A DNA stretch of 64,000 nt. Source: Ulota crispa. Its lineage: Eukaryota; Streptophyta; Bryopsida; Orthotrichales; Orthotrichaceae. The stretch spans positions 27,260,358 to 27,324,357 of the forward strand of contig OY987244.1 in NCBI GenBank assembly GCA_963920765.1. The letters are read 5' to 3'. This document shows, one piece after another, positions 23,816-35,471 of this stretch. The notes beneath the pieces are model-generated. The model was not told the DNA's origin. It saw only the letters and a program-made list of their open reading frames with translations, and did not search any database. A program made the position numbers and the translations under genes. Positions within the stretch are counted from its first letter, which is position 1. Each line of letters begins with the position of its first letter.

Positions 23816-24351
23816 TCCCTAAGCGCTCAATCGACCATTTTCTGGTCGCTGCCCATTTTTTGCGGGCTGCCCGAGATGAAAAAAACTTTAAAAAAAAACT
23901 CTTTCTTTTGTAATAGAAAATCAATTCTCTTTTCCAACCCAACTTGAATCATGTTAATCCAAATTAAACTCCATCGAGGAGAATTTTTCAAAGACAAACC
24001 CTTCAATATTTGCTAGTGTTGTAAAATTTACTATTTCAAAAAACTAATGATGTTCTCTCCTTTGAAAAGATTGCATTTTTGAAGTTTTCAGTGGAATGTT
24101 TATTTTTAACCAATCACAACAAATTTTAAAATCTATGCATAAAGTTTGTAACTTTGATGAATATTAAATGATAAATGCTTTTAAATTCATTAAATAAAAA
24201 TCCAAAACTTTTTTTGAATGTCTAACTATGTGGATAATTACTAAACATCATGATTCTTATTTTCTCTTTTGAAGCAAACTTCATCAAAATTACATAAATA
24301 CTATTTTATAATACAACTATATTTTGCCCTTACCCCTTGGGCGTTTAGGGG
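23816..24351 (+). mobile_element. TTAA element, family A, copy 3 (536 bp)
   Basis: TTAA flanks at 23812-23815 and 24352-24355. Ends are TCCCTAAGCGCTCAATCGAC and, inward from the right, CCCCTAAACGCCCAAGG. It is the least decayed family A copy and is useful as a reference for the other two. Confidence 0.85.
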
Positions 24352-24355
24352 TTAA

Positions 24356-24960
24356 ACAACAACCAATTATTTCGGATGTTCTCCCCAAAGTAAGTATTCA
24401 TGTAAACACCGCATGTTATTTTTTGTATTTTATCCACGTTACTCCATAGAAAAAGTTTTGAATGGATCTATGAAAACAATTCTAAGCGTACCAAAAAAAT
24501 AGCTCCTTCGAACCATGTCATGACACAAATCTTCTTGTTTTTTGATGCTATTTATCACAATACCATGAGTTTGTGTAGATTGAATTTGCTAGTACGTATT
24601 TTGGAAATGAAATTTGGCTTTTGGGATCTTCGATTTGCCTAAATGAAAATAGTCCTCAAAACTTCTAAAATTTATATATTCATAGAGGATTGTTGATGTT
24701 TGGCAAATGAGACAAATAAGTCGAGGACAAGGAATACAATTTTTTTTTAAAATAAGAAATAAAATACAAGAAACTAATTCTGAAGTCTACTTTTTGAATG
24801 CTTATATGGAACTCATTTTATCTCTATTAATAATTGAATATTAGGTGGTGGTGGTTGCACTCAACAGTTCCGTAAGTGAGGAGGACAATTCTGTAAAATT
24901 CATGTTTGGTTTTAGTTAAAATAGAGTAGAGTTCAAGTTTGACTAAAGTCATAAACATAT
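24356..24960. other. AT-rich DNA, nothing recognised
   Basis: No element ends or coding signal noted. Confidence 0.5.
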
Positions 24961-24974
24961 TAAAGTAAAATTTG

Positions 24975-25230
24975 GGGGGCACGGGGAGTAGAGTGCAAGT
25001 TTAACTAAGGTAGTAAACTTTGAGGGCACGGGGATAGGGGCACAGGAATAGGGGGTCACGAGGATAGAGGGGCATATGGATAGGGGCATGATTATAAGGG
25101 GCAGAGAGATAGAGTGGCATATGGATAGGGGGCACAAGGATAGAGGGGCAGAGAGATAGAGTGGCATATGGATAGGGGGCACAGGGATAGAGGGGCACAA
25201 AGATAGAGGGGCATGGGGATAGGGCTGGGG
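24975..25230. repeat. G-rich minisatellite 2, 16-bp unit with 47-bp higher-order repeat
   Basis: The unit is a variant of GGGGCACAGGGATAGA. Between 25098 and about 25190 a block of about 47 bp (beginning GGGGCAGAGAGATAGAG) is duplicated. The right flank GGGGCATAATC, then GGTACAACGAG, resembles the flank of minisatellite 1. Proline- and leucine-rich minus-strand translations (up to 200 codons) are repeat artefacts. Confidence 0.85.
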
Positions 25231-25439
25231 CATAATCTCGTTAGTAGTTGGTACAACGAGTGCGTAAACTAGTTTTATATAGTTGTTCATTGAATGCCCA
25301 AAAAGATATCCCAATGTATATTTCAAGGTCAAACAAACAGTTGAGTTGTAAGTTAAGCCAAGGTAGCGACACCCCTCTCCATGAGTATCCCCATTGGCGC
25401 TGCCTACAAGCAAGATTTGTGTCAAATTGATACAAATAC

Positions 25440-25830
25440 AAAAAAAATTGGTTATGGGTGACAAAGTGATGGTTATGGGTGAGAAAGTAATAGTTTTGGG
25501 TGACAAAGTGATGGTTTTGGGTGATTGGCATGACGGTTTTGAGTGCACCATCTCACTATTTAAGAACTTCTCAAGTTAGTATTATGTGAGCACACAAAAG
25601 ACTTCACTAAGCTTCTTTTTTAGCATCTCCTATACACAACTATACATTTTCATTGATTTTGGACTTTTGAAAAATCTTTGTGAAAAAATGCTTGCAATTG
25701 GAACTTTGAAATTGATGCCAATATTTTTGGTTTCCTCTTAGTAACTTGACAATATTGTTTTCAAAGTTCATCAATTGATTTTCCTACTCTAGAATCCTTA
25801 GTTTCACGCTTATGGGTGTTGCTACCTTAT
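25440..25830 (+). repeat. LTR-like direct repeat, copy 2
   Basis: This is the partner of 19965-20290. It contains a short internal tandem of about 20 bp (GGTGACAAAGTGATGGTTTT and variants, 25445-25525) followed by CATCTCACTATTTAAGAAC. It includes an extra segment (about 25575-25640) absent from copy 1. It directly follows minisatellite 2. Confidence 0.5.
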
Positions 25831-26930
25831 GAGACATGACCTTCTTTGGCTAACCAAATCAAGACCATTCAATCTTGGACAATTACAACTCTTTCAAATA
25901 GTAAAAAATAAAGAGGGTTATGACTCTCTACCACTATCCCTCTTTCCAATTGCCATGTGCTATGTGGTAATGAAAGGGACGAGAGAGGGTTATAAGATTT
26001 TAAAACACATTGATTTTGCCTACAAATGAGAATAAATTATAGTTTTTGCTTGTATGGAGGTAGAATCAACGCTTCACCATACATATTTTTAGTTCTTTAA
26101 ACACTATTGCGCGTTCGTAATATCAACATATGTAAAGATTTCTTTCAAGGGGCAAATTAGAAGAAGCTTAATCTAATGGTGATTGTCTAAAAAGAAGCTG
26201 AAAATTGTGATATATCAATCATAGCCATATGTTTGAACCGACCATTGAACTCATCAATCTTTACTAATCATTTTCAGAACAGATACAGCATGTTCTTCTA
26301 TTATACACTAGACGTGCTGTTATTTGTTTTTTGCATTTAGATCGAGATATTCACTTCTACGTATGGTAGACTATTGGGATTTCTAAGTTGGTTTATAAGT
26401 TGATTCTTTATCAAGATTTTATTTTTTGGGTCATAAATTTAAAAATACATATTACAAGGCAAATATTTATTGTTTCTTCTAATAAGGAAATTTTTGTCAG
26501 AATTGTTATGTGCACAAATGCACCTATACAACACAAATGTTACAAAATGAACAATATCAATCTAAAAGTATCTCGGGCTCCCACTCACCTGGCTTCCACC
26601 AAGAAAATTGACAATACACTCTTATCCACTCATCTACCCTCTTGGGTTGACAATGCTCTAAAACTTTGAATACAATGTGAAGGTATAAATCTCAAATTTG
26701 AAGTCCAATATTGAACCTCTCAACCAATCAGATTTGAGACTTTTAAAGCGCTTGGGACTTGGGACATGTGGACACTGGACAAGGGACCCTGGGGGCTGGG
26801 ACCCAGGGTTTAAAATGCTGGCAAATTCTGACAGAATTTGTCCACTGTTTTCCCTTCCCTCTCGATATTCGAGTGGACAACTCAGCATCTATTCGTCAGC
26901 AATTTAAACCCTGCTGGGACCCCTTCAGGT
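25831..26930. other. Unannotated stretch with a GC-richer inverted repeat near its end
   Basis: Most is AT-rich and featureless. From about 26790 to 26925 an inverted repeat is seen: GGGACCCAGGGTTTAAAA pairs imperfectly with AATTTAAACCCTGCTGGGAC, and TTGTCCACT pairs with AGTGGACAA inside it. No gene is recognised. Confidence 0.5.
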
Positions 26931-26934
26931 GTGA

Positions 26935-27867
26935 CCCCTAAACTCTTGGGGCTTTTATTTTGTCAAAAAACATTCAAAACTGTCATTTCTATCCCAAAGA
27001 GTAAAAAAGTTTGAAAATTGGTCTTTTTGCATATTTAATTGTTGAATCTTGTACTAGAGTAATATAAGAATGCGGAAACAAAAACTCATAAACTTTGGCC
27101 ACAGATTGCAAGATATTTGCGTTTAAAGTGTAAAAAGCAAACTATTTTGCACCTTGCATGACTAGGTTATTTGACTTTGAACTTTTTTAACTTCACTTTT
27201 TTGCACCAAAAGGTTTTGAGGTTTATTTTTTTATGATGGAAAATTGGTTTTAGAATCTTTGAAAAAACATCAAAACAAAAAATACTTAATTTTCATTCTT
27301 AAAAAAAACATTCGGTGGAAGAAGGTATGAGATTGAACAAAAGCTTATATTGTTAATAACCTTGCAATAGAATTGTAACGCAATAATCCCAATGGTGAGA
27401 TTGTTCTAGAAAGCAAACTTCACTTTTTCCAAAAGCTTATTTTTTGAGAAAATGTTAAACTTGCATTCAAAAATGAAGTTTGTAAGTTATTTTTTCAAGA
27501 AGATGCTTGAATTGTCCAAAATACAAGATTGAAACAAGAGTGTCCATAACTTTCTCATAATTAGTCTAAATGGAATGAATCAAAGCTTCAGATGTAAACA
27601 AAACTATAACCTATGAGAAGAAAAACTAAGAAGAAAAATTCAAGTTTTTGCAAAAAAACAATTGTTGCCCAATCTCAATAAATTTGTGTTTATCTAGGCA
27701 TAACTTTTGCTCTTGGGCATAGATTGGAATAAAAACACTATTCCCCAAAAGCTAATGTGTTTTTCTATCTTCAAAAAAAGTTTCAAAAATCAAGACAAAA
27801 ATTGAGGCTGTAGGTATCTGCCCAAAATCCCATTTGTCCCCCGAGGGGACAAATAGGGCTTTAGGGG
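26935..27867 (+). mobile_element. TTAA element, family B, copy 2 (933 bp)
   Basis: The body matches 13002-13913 throughout, including CTTTTATTTTGTCAAAA at the left and CCCAAAATCCCATTTGTCC at the right. Both flanks are decayed (GTGA on the left, TTAT at 27868-27871 on the right), so this is an older insertion. Confidence 0.75.
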
Positions 27868-27871
27868 TTAT

Positions 27872-28097
27872 CTCTTAAATTCATGTAGGGCATAGAATAT
27901 ATGCTGACGTATAATTTTCATTTGCTATTAATTAGAAATTTTAATTTGGGATCTCAAGTAGCTCACTAGAACCGCATTGATGTATTCTCCAACTTCTTTG
28001 TTGGTCTCAAATGTAATAGAGGTGTGAATCCATTCCAAATACAAGAAAAATATGCCGTATTGTACTGGCCGCAAAGGGCCTTCTTGTCGTTCAAGGG
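27872..28097 (+). mobile_element. TTAA element, family D, copy 2 (226 bp)
   Basis: It abuts the family B element, sharing TTAT (27868-27871), and ends at TTAA 28098-28101. The right end is CTTGTCGTTCAAGGG. It is the cleanest uninterrupted family D copy and shows what the two interrupted copies looked like before insertion. Confidence 0.75.
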
Positions 28098-28101
28098 TTA
28101 A

Positions 28102-28885
28102 TTGATTTAAGCCTCCAAACTAGATTTAAGAGTACATAAACCAACTACCCTAGAGTCTTGCTTTGTTAGGTTTGGCATGTTGGTTGGAGTTTCTTTTCAC
28201 TAGAATAATATTCCTCTTTTTGTGTCCAAAATGAACAACTAAAATCAGGTGTACCCCAAAGTTGTGTGCGTTTATAGGAGACCCATCTAATGTGGCACTA
28301 TGGCAAGGGCCCCTCCTTTAGAATCTCTTATCATTTACAAAACCATTCCCAATATAATCCCAAAATTTGATTGGTTGAAAGGCTCACAACTAAAATTCTA
28401 TATTTAGAACTTCCATGCATCATTTGCCACTGGTGAGTTTTTGGATTTTGGAGTAAAAGTTTTTTTGGTTAGTGAGTTTTTCTATTCCAAATTTGAAATT
28501 TGAAATTGTGAATTGCAAGAGGGTTTTCCTGTTCCAAGATCACCACAGAAGTTTGCTACTATATCTTCATGTTGGCTCAACTAGAGGTGCTAATCCTAGG
28601 TCACTCAATGAATTCAAAAAAATGGTATCACTTTTTTGAAAGTTAATTCTACGAAAATGGAAATTTGTTTCAAGAATTAGAAATATCCAAATTACAAGAT
28701 TATCACTATGAGGACCTAGAAACTGGAGTTTAGGTCTAGTGTAACAGAATAATAGTATGAGATCCTCTTTTAGCATTTTTTTTGTTTCCACATGCTAGGA
28801 GTGAAGAAATTAGCAAAGTTATGGATTAACAAAAACATCCAAGTCCTTTTATAGTTAAAATGGTTAAGGAGGAAACTTGCAATGC
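28102..28885. other. AT-rich DNA, nothing recognised
   Basis: No reading frame, inverted repeat or tandem repeat of note. Confidence 0.5.
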
Positions 28886-29044
28886 CACCCTAACCGGAAA
28901 CCAGTACCCGGAATGTATTAGCCGAGACATTACAGGGACTTAGATGGGCAAAATTGGACCCGATATCGAAAACAAGCCGGTACCCAACAATCACTATCAA
29001 AGGCTTAACAGGAATTAGGAATGGGTTTAAAATTATTATAATTA

Positions 29045-29249
29045 CACTAGTAGAAACTCTTGTTTTTCTTGAAGCATTTTTTTGGATGTCCAGATTTTTC
29101 TGTGTTAATAATGACATCAAACATAACACAAGGATGTTAGTTTAGACATCAAACATAACATTAAAATGTTAACTTTGACATCAATTATAACATAAAAAAA
29201 GTGGAAGTCCAAACAAATGCGTCAAGAAAAACACTGGTTTCTACTAGTG
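29045..29249. mobile_element. CACTA (EnSpm)-type MITE (205 bp)
   Basis: It begins CACTAGTAGAAA and ends TTTCTACTAGTG, with terminal inverted repeats of about 45 bp that are mostly identical. TTA is duplicated exactly at 29042-29044 and 29250-29252, the 3-bp duplication expected of CACTA elements. Inside are three loose repeats of about 40 bp containing GACATCAAACATAACA. No coding capacity. Confidence 0.85.
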
Positions 29250-29445
29250 TTAGCACAACGGCTGCAACGATCTAATCAACAAAACCGGACCGTGATTACA
29301 AAAGAGAGGCAGATGGGTTCATCTCCCTCACTTGCTTCGTTTCTCTCCCGGATGATATTTTTACAATATGGTAGTGTGTTGTTGAGCGTTAGCTATCAAA
29401 TCCTCAGTTTTTTTTTAGTTTCCGGTTTATACAACATTTGAAACG

Positions 29446-31295
29446 ATGGGGAAGACCGGGAGAGAAGAGGAATTAGCTCCGTTAGCTCTTAAGTCAGTAA
29501 TTTTGGGTGTGCCGACCAATCAGAAGGAGAGGCAGCTGTTAGAGGAGGATTTACAGCAAATGGAATGCCAAGGGTTGATCCAAGTGCCATGGAAACTGAG
29601 GGACAAGGAGATGGTACAAGAGCTGATGGGGAAGCCATCCAATGAGTGGCAGCGCACAAAAAGGGTTTGGCCGGATAGCTGGACTAAGGAGGATTGGTGT
29701 GTTGTCTACTCTTTTGCACCAAAAGGAGAAGGATTGGCTATCTGGACATCCAAATTTGGCGAAGGTAAGTTTGTGGTTGAGCCTCATCCGAAGAATGGTC
29801 ATGCAATTGCGGATTGCAAGAACCCCGTGAGAAAAGAGTGCTAAAGTTCATGGTCCCTATCTTACTTCCAGAAAGGCCGACCGGCCTCACTATCACATTT
29901 GCCAACTCAATTTTTGAGGCATTATCCGAGGATAGGATAGTGAATTGGGGATTAGCAATCCAAGATTTAGTGCTCTGAATGTTTGGATCACTTAGGAATA
30001 CTAAGGCTTCTGGGCTTAGTTTTTTTCTCTTCCACCTATATAATTCTTTAGATTTGTTGAGGGATAGAGAGATAATAGTGTTTAAGTCTGCAGAGGTCAT
30101 GCTGCAGATCAATATCACTCTAGATCCGGAACCAGAATCAAAGCCAGAGAGATCGGAGGGGGAAACTCCAGAGCAGGAGAGGGCAAAAAGTGCCCAAGGG
30201 AAATGTAAGGATCTAGTTAAGGGAGCTGAAGCACTGAAGAGACCAGAGAGGACCGATCTTGTTTGGAAAGGGAAACAAAAGAACAATCCTCTCATTAAGG
30301 TTATAGGGGAGTTAGAGGAAATCCGGGAGATAATTCTCTTTAATAAGGAAAGTCTCTGGAAATTATGTATGTTGATGGACGTATCCCGTCCATCTAAGTT
30401 GTTAGATGGAATGAAGAAGCTTCTCTAGCTTAAGAAATTAGAAGAGATGGAGGTTTAGAATTTGTCTGGTTAGGTGACGGCTCTTCAGACCCAACTAAGA
30501 GAAGAAGCAAAGGAGGAAAGATTAGCTCATGAGGCCTTCAAAAACGTTGCCCGACTCCAGAGTTTTGTTGTGATTCTGGATGACGTCGTGAATAAGGCCA
30601 AGCTGTTCGACTCTGATGTTCTGAAAGAGGGGACACATGTGGGACCCAAGGTTGTTATTGTCTTAATGGAGTATGCAGAGAAGATGGAGAGAACTTTGCA
30701 AGAGATGAAGATGATCATGCATGGTCAAGGTACAAGACCAGAAGCAAGTGAAGGACTTGGAAAAGAGAAGGAGGCTACCGCTGCTCGGAAGACCCCACCA
30801 CCTCAGTTGCCTCGGCCAACCGTGCAAAAGGATAAGGAAGAAGTTAGGATCCCGACTTTTGCACGATTGCCCAGCAAAGTTGATTTTGGGCTCAGAGAAG
30901 GGTCTACATTGAGATTCCAAACCAGAAGTCAAACCTGGACGACATTGGATAGCAAGGGTGCAACAAAGGGACCAAGCTCAATGAAGAGAAAGACGACCGC
31001 CAAACGAGCACATGAGTCAACTTTACCGATCCAAATCGACCTTGATGAAGAACCATCTTCATCATCTTCAGAGAGTGGGGATTCTTCATATGATTTGCTA
31101 GATGATTCCGGAGACATTGACCTAGAAGTTGTGGCCCTGTCACGCATGAAACGGAAGAAGCCAAGTCAGATCTCAGGGAAAGGGAAGTCAGCTTGTGGTG
31201 CCCGTACTTTAGTCGGTAGAAAACAACTTCCACAAACGAGTGTGGCCAAGTCAACGAGTACCTCCTTGAAGAAGAACAAGAAGGACACATCATAA
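29446..31295 (+). pseudogene. Broken reading frame of about 620 codons, family not recognised
   Basis: Translation starts at ATG 29446 (MGKTGREEEL). It runs in one frame to about 29835, then shifts and continues in a second frame to the TAA at 31293-31295. In that second frame four stops interrupt it: TGA at 29976-29978 and three TAGs between 30426 and 30474. Each can be explained by a C-to-T change (CGA to TGA, CAG to TAG). Restoring Q at the TAGs is compatible with a coiled coil there (pattern EEMEV.NLSG.VTALQTQL). N-terminal part: tryptophan-rich, WPDSWTKEDWCVVYSF near 29671-29718. Middle: Pro/Glu/Ser-rich. C-terminal part: acidic serine-rich run (DLDEEPSSSSSESGDSSYD) followed by a lysine-rich tail, which suggests a nucleic-acid-associated or gag-like protein. 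I cannot name the family. It could be a gag-like ORF or a decayed host gene. Confidence 0.6.
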
Positions 31296-32544
31296 CACCA
31301 TAGCAGTAAGAACCGGAGTAGCTAGGATAAATAAATTAAGTTTTGTTTACTCAAAAAGTTAGGAGTTAATTACTTCATGTTGTAATGAGTTTGGTCACAG
31401 ATCCAGATTTCTCATATCTGAGATCCACGATTAGGGGAACTTTGCCGTGTTGAGGTAGATCCACACTTTTGTTGGATTGGAGAATGATACGTGACATTCC
31501 CTGGTTAGTATCTTTTCTTTAGGGGACTTTTAGGATTTCTCAAGATTAGCTATTAGGGGCGAGTATACGATTGTTGCCTTGGGTGTTTTCATACTCTCAA
31601 TTGTCTTAATGCAAAGCAAAGTTCTGGATTTCTGCTTTGAAATTCTGAGTTAATTCTTTGGTATGATGTTGGTATGCCAACGATGCTAGAACCATTGTTT
31701 AGTGTATGTAGCCGAGCATTGTGTGTTGAAAAGAGAGAGTAACCCCCAAATTTTGTCTAATCCGATTTTTGGAGTGTCATTGAAGTGGTTGAAAAACTGT
31801 GTGTACTAGAGGATAGCTTTTGTTTGGATTTATGATCAGGAGACTTCTGTGGGGAATAACTACCTTTAAATTGGGTTTGATCCGGTTAGAGATTCGGATG
31901 TACGCTAGTTGACGGGTTGATGAGGTTCCACTACAACCAGAAGTGATTGTAAGCAAAAGAGATATTAGTCATCTAGTTATTCAATTACCAATCTCAGCAA
32001 ATGAAATTAGGTCTGGACATGTCTGTTGTTGTAGTAAGTTGGGACGGTAAGGGTTTCCTATGTGACTTACTGGTCCGGACTAGTGCCGGGTCGGTTGTGA
32101 GGGAATACTTACCTCTTGTTGTCTTGTTGTCCTTGTTGTTTAGTTTAGTGGTACTTCAGCCACTTTAAAATTCTAGAAAGGTAGGATTTCACGCATCCTT
32201 CTTTAATATCAACTCACGGAACCCTCTGATATAGAGACTAAACTTCTGAAATTTATAACTAGTGTTGAAACCGGATTCAGAAGAGGTACAAAGTTATAGG
32301 ACTCTCCTACTTGGTTTCCAAGTAGTTATAGTAGGTTGTGATTGTTTAGATATAGAACTGGGGTTTAGATAACATATGAGTAAAGAGTTTCCGGTTTGTT
32401 ATCTTGTGTGTGTTTTGTGTGAGTAATAGATTTGGATTTCTATATCCTATTCCAATTATATTTAGAAACTACAAACTAAATCCCTGTGGAACAATAAACA
32501 AGTCATTTTCTTGGTGTTTTAAGTTACTTTTACACCAACATGAG

Positions 32545-34408
32545 GATTAGTACATTCTTGTGCTACAACAATTACCAAGCTTTCTTTGCTTAATATACAC
32601 AAGTTTTTTTCCAACTATAAATTTTAATGTTGTTTGCCCTTTAGATTCCAACAAGGCTATAATCCACATCAAACAAAGACTTGTAAAGGTGGAACACAAG
32701 ACATTAGGGGGTTTTAGTCTTGAATGATTTTGTATTTGAAAGTTGCTTATGTGATCTAAAATTTTCAGGTTTATTAAATGTGGTCAACCTAAATTTTTAT
32801 TTCTTTCAAAGTTGAATTAGCAATTTATTTCAATTCATTTCAATTCATTTCATATAGGTGATTACATAGATTTAAATATGATCTTGGTGTAGCCGCGGTG
32901 CAATGTTAATTGATTTTTTGTAATGAAGCAATAAATAAAAATAAATAAAAATTTGAGTGCATTGCCTATAATGGGCCAAATGTGCTACCATGTTTCAAGA
33001 AATTCTCTTGAGTAACATGAAGCATGGAGTTCCAAACACGTGCTTGTTTGACAAATTACCACCTCTAGAAGTGTTTATTTACCAAATTAGTGCATATATG
33101 GTGGAGCACAACTGCTTGTTGTAATAAAATCATCTCTCAATATAAACACAAAAGTGTCTTGGTTTCAAACCTTGTATTGTGTAATTGGTCCCCGTTGAAG
33201 GAGTTCCTATTACATTCCCTCATAATATTTAAAATTTTGATTGGTTAAATTGAGAGGTTGAAACATGGAATGTGTAGCTTTGTATTGCACTATGTCTCTA
33301 GTCTATTGTTTTTATTTCTTTGGAAATGTCTATGAGATAGTTTTTGAAGTTTAGTTGCAAAAACAAGAGAAATTTATTGCTAGATTTAAACCCACTACAA
33401 ATGGAATTTAAACCAAGGAGAGAATTTCCAAGAGTTTCTTTGTACAAACTGTTCAAACCATTTTTAAGAAACATCTTATTGATCCCTCTACAAAAAAATG
33501 ATGTTGGAATTACTTTGAAAAGAAGCTTAGAGATTTAGGCCTAAAACATAGTGAGAAATGCCCCTTACTTTGAAATGATGGAGACTAATGGTTGTTTTAC
33601 ATTAAGAATCAAAGCCACAAAAATTTGGAGCTATTCAAACCAGTATTATATCTCAAATGGCTTTGAGAATAGTTCAAGAACTCATTATTATAAGGACATA
33701 ACTAGGCCTTTTCACTTTGGCTAAGTGCATTGAGGAAAAATCTAAACCATTAGTGCAAGCTTTAAGTTTTAGAAGAAATTTGGATGAAGAAAGAGACCAT
33801 GTAAGAATACCAAGATTTTATGAAAATGATTTCTACCCAAATACATATATTCTAACAAAATCTAACAATTCTTCTAAGACTTTGAATTGGTGTTTGATTT
33901 TTTGTAAAAACAATTAAAACCTACTTGTCCATTACAATGACCTAAACTTTGAGTGTAAAACAGCCCCTATATTGATTTTATCCTTGTTGTACTAGCCTAA
34001 CGAAAGCAAAGTTTTATAGAATGCCTAATTTATGTTTGACTAACCTATGTCAAATTTTCATTTGAGCTTTACAAAAAAAATCTTCTATTTTAATATTATT
34101 TAAATGGTATCATCATCTAGTTAATAGATTCAAATCATGTCGATTTTGAAACAAGAACTGTATTTATTTTTTGAACTCCCTTCTGATAAATTCACCACTC
34201 CTATTTGGCTCGCACACAAATTCTTGGTGAATTTCATTTCAATTATTTTTGTCTAACTGTTTTCAATCTAAGGTGATAAGATATTTTACAATTCAATGTT
34301 GATTATATCAGGTATTAGATTAGTTTGAAAATTGTACACATGATCATCAAAGTTTCTTTATCTTGATATCAAAACACCTCTAAAACCATTCTTGGTTTAG
34401 TTTTTCCC
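32545..34408. other. AT-rich DNA, no gene recognised
   Basis: Small frames at 33344-33538 and 33717-33917 lack supporting features. A short direct repeat of TTTCAATTCA lies near 32829-32850. Confidence 0.45.
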
Positions 34409-34412
34409 TTAA

Positions 34413-35182
34413 TCCCTAGGCGTCTTGCTAAGAAACTTCAACATAAATCCAATATGAAACTTTCAGCACATTCTCTGAATTTTTGGAGGGTTGAACAAGT
34501 AAATCACATAATCCAAACTAGTCATTCTATACTAAACTATAAATTAAATATTTAAAGCCAATATGATTTTGAATCCAAGTAAATTTGCAAAATTCCCACC
34601 CTTAAGAATCTCATATTTGCCAATTTAGATAGTAGTTCATAATATGGATATTGGACTTGCATGTAATTTTTTCCCAATTTTTTTTACCTAATGGTTGATT
34701 CCATGAGATTGTGTTTAGCTATACTAGATAGAAAAAAACTCCACAAATGGAGAAAAACTCCAAAAAAATTGGTCACTTCAAGTAATAGGATTCCACTAGC
34801 TCTTTATTTTGGAGCTACAAAAACCTTGCCCAAATCAAGAAAAAAAAAGTGGTACTTCATCAAACTTCTAGTTGTAAAATACAAGACATGGGAGCACCTA
34901 TCACATCCACTCTCTAAGCCGCTTCCTTTAGATTGCCCAAAAATATTCTTCTCCAAATTATTGAAAAATAGAATATTCTCCATATTCATTGCAGAATCTA
35001 GAGCAAAGCAAGCTCTTCAAGGAACAACAAGCAAATGGAAAATTTTGTAGAACTAGCAACTCCATTTGCACTTGAGTGGCAGACCTAAATTTGAGCTCAA
35101 AATACCTCTTTTGTTTATTTTCACACCTCCAAGCACCCCCTTTGATGATATTGGACTCTTTGGATGCTTAGCCGCTTAAAGG
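34413..35182. mobile_element. Probable TTAA element, family P (770 bp)
   Basis: TTAA on both sides (34409-34412, 35183-35186). The left end TCCCTAGGCGTC and the right end read inward, CCTTTAAGCGGC, are inverted with mismatches. It has no second copy in the window. A 119-codon plus-strand frame (34691-35050) inside it has no recognisable similarity. Confidence 0.5.
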
Positions 35183-35471
35183 TTAACCTCTACAAGTGCC
35201 ATCATCAATTATGTGGACCATGAATGGTTTCAAGGGTTTACGGTACAAGTTGTGTGAAACGAAAGAGTACATCCAAGAATGTCTAGGAATTTCTTTTTTG
35301 TTTGTTCTTCAACTTTGTGATTAGTTTTATCCGTGGTGCTTCAAAATTTTAGTGCAAGGAATTAGTCAAATAGATGAAAATATAAACTCAGAAAAATTAA
35401 GACCTTGTTTATGGATCTTGTTTTTGGAATCTATGGAGATTGTGATTTTTTTTGCTTCAAAAGTGCCAAAT

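Larger units (their letters stand above)
28886..32540 (+). mobile_element. CCGG-rich block carrying a decayed coding unit (possible retroelement)
   Basis: This block has a higher GC content than its surroundings and repeats a CCGG-containing motif (for example AACCGGAAACCAG, TTTCCGGTTTATAC, GAAACCGGATTCAG, TTTCCGGTTTGTTATC). It holds the broken reading frame at 29446-31295 and about 1.2 kb of non-coding DNA after it, ending around AATCCCTGTGGAACAATAA. I found no LTR pair, so whether this is a retrotransposon remnant or an inactivated gene is open. Confidence 0.45.

Noticed and set aside
24949-25551. 200-residue minus-strand protein
   Set aside because: Most of it comes from minisatellite 2 and the short tandem repeat before the LTR-like segment; no domain is visible.
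29738-30295. 185-codon minus-strand frame
   Set aside because: It is antisense to the better supported plus-strand pseudogene and has no recognisable motif.
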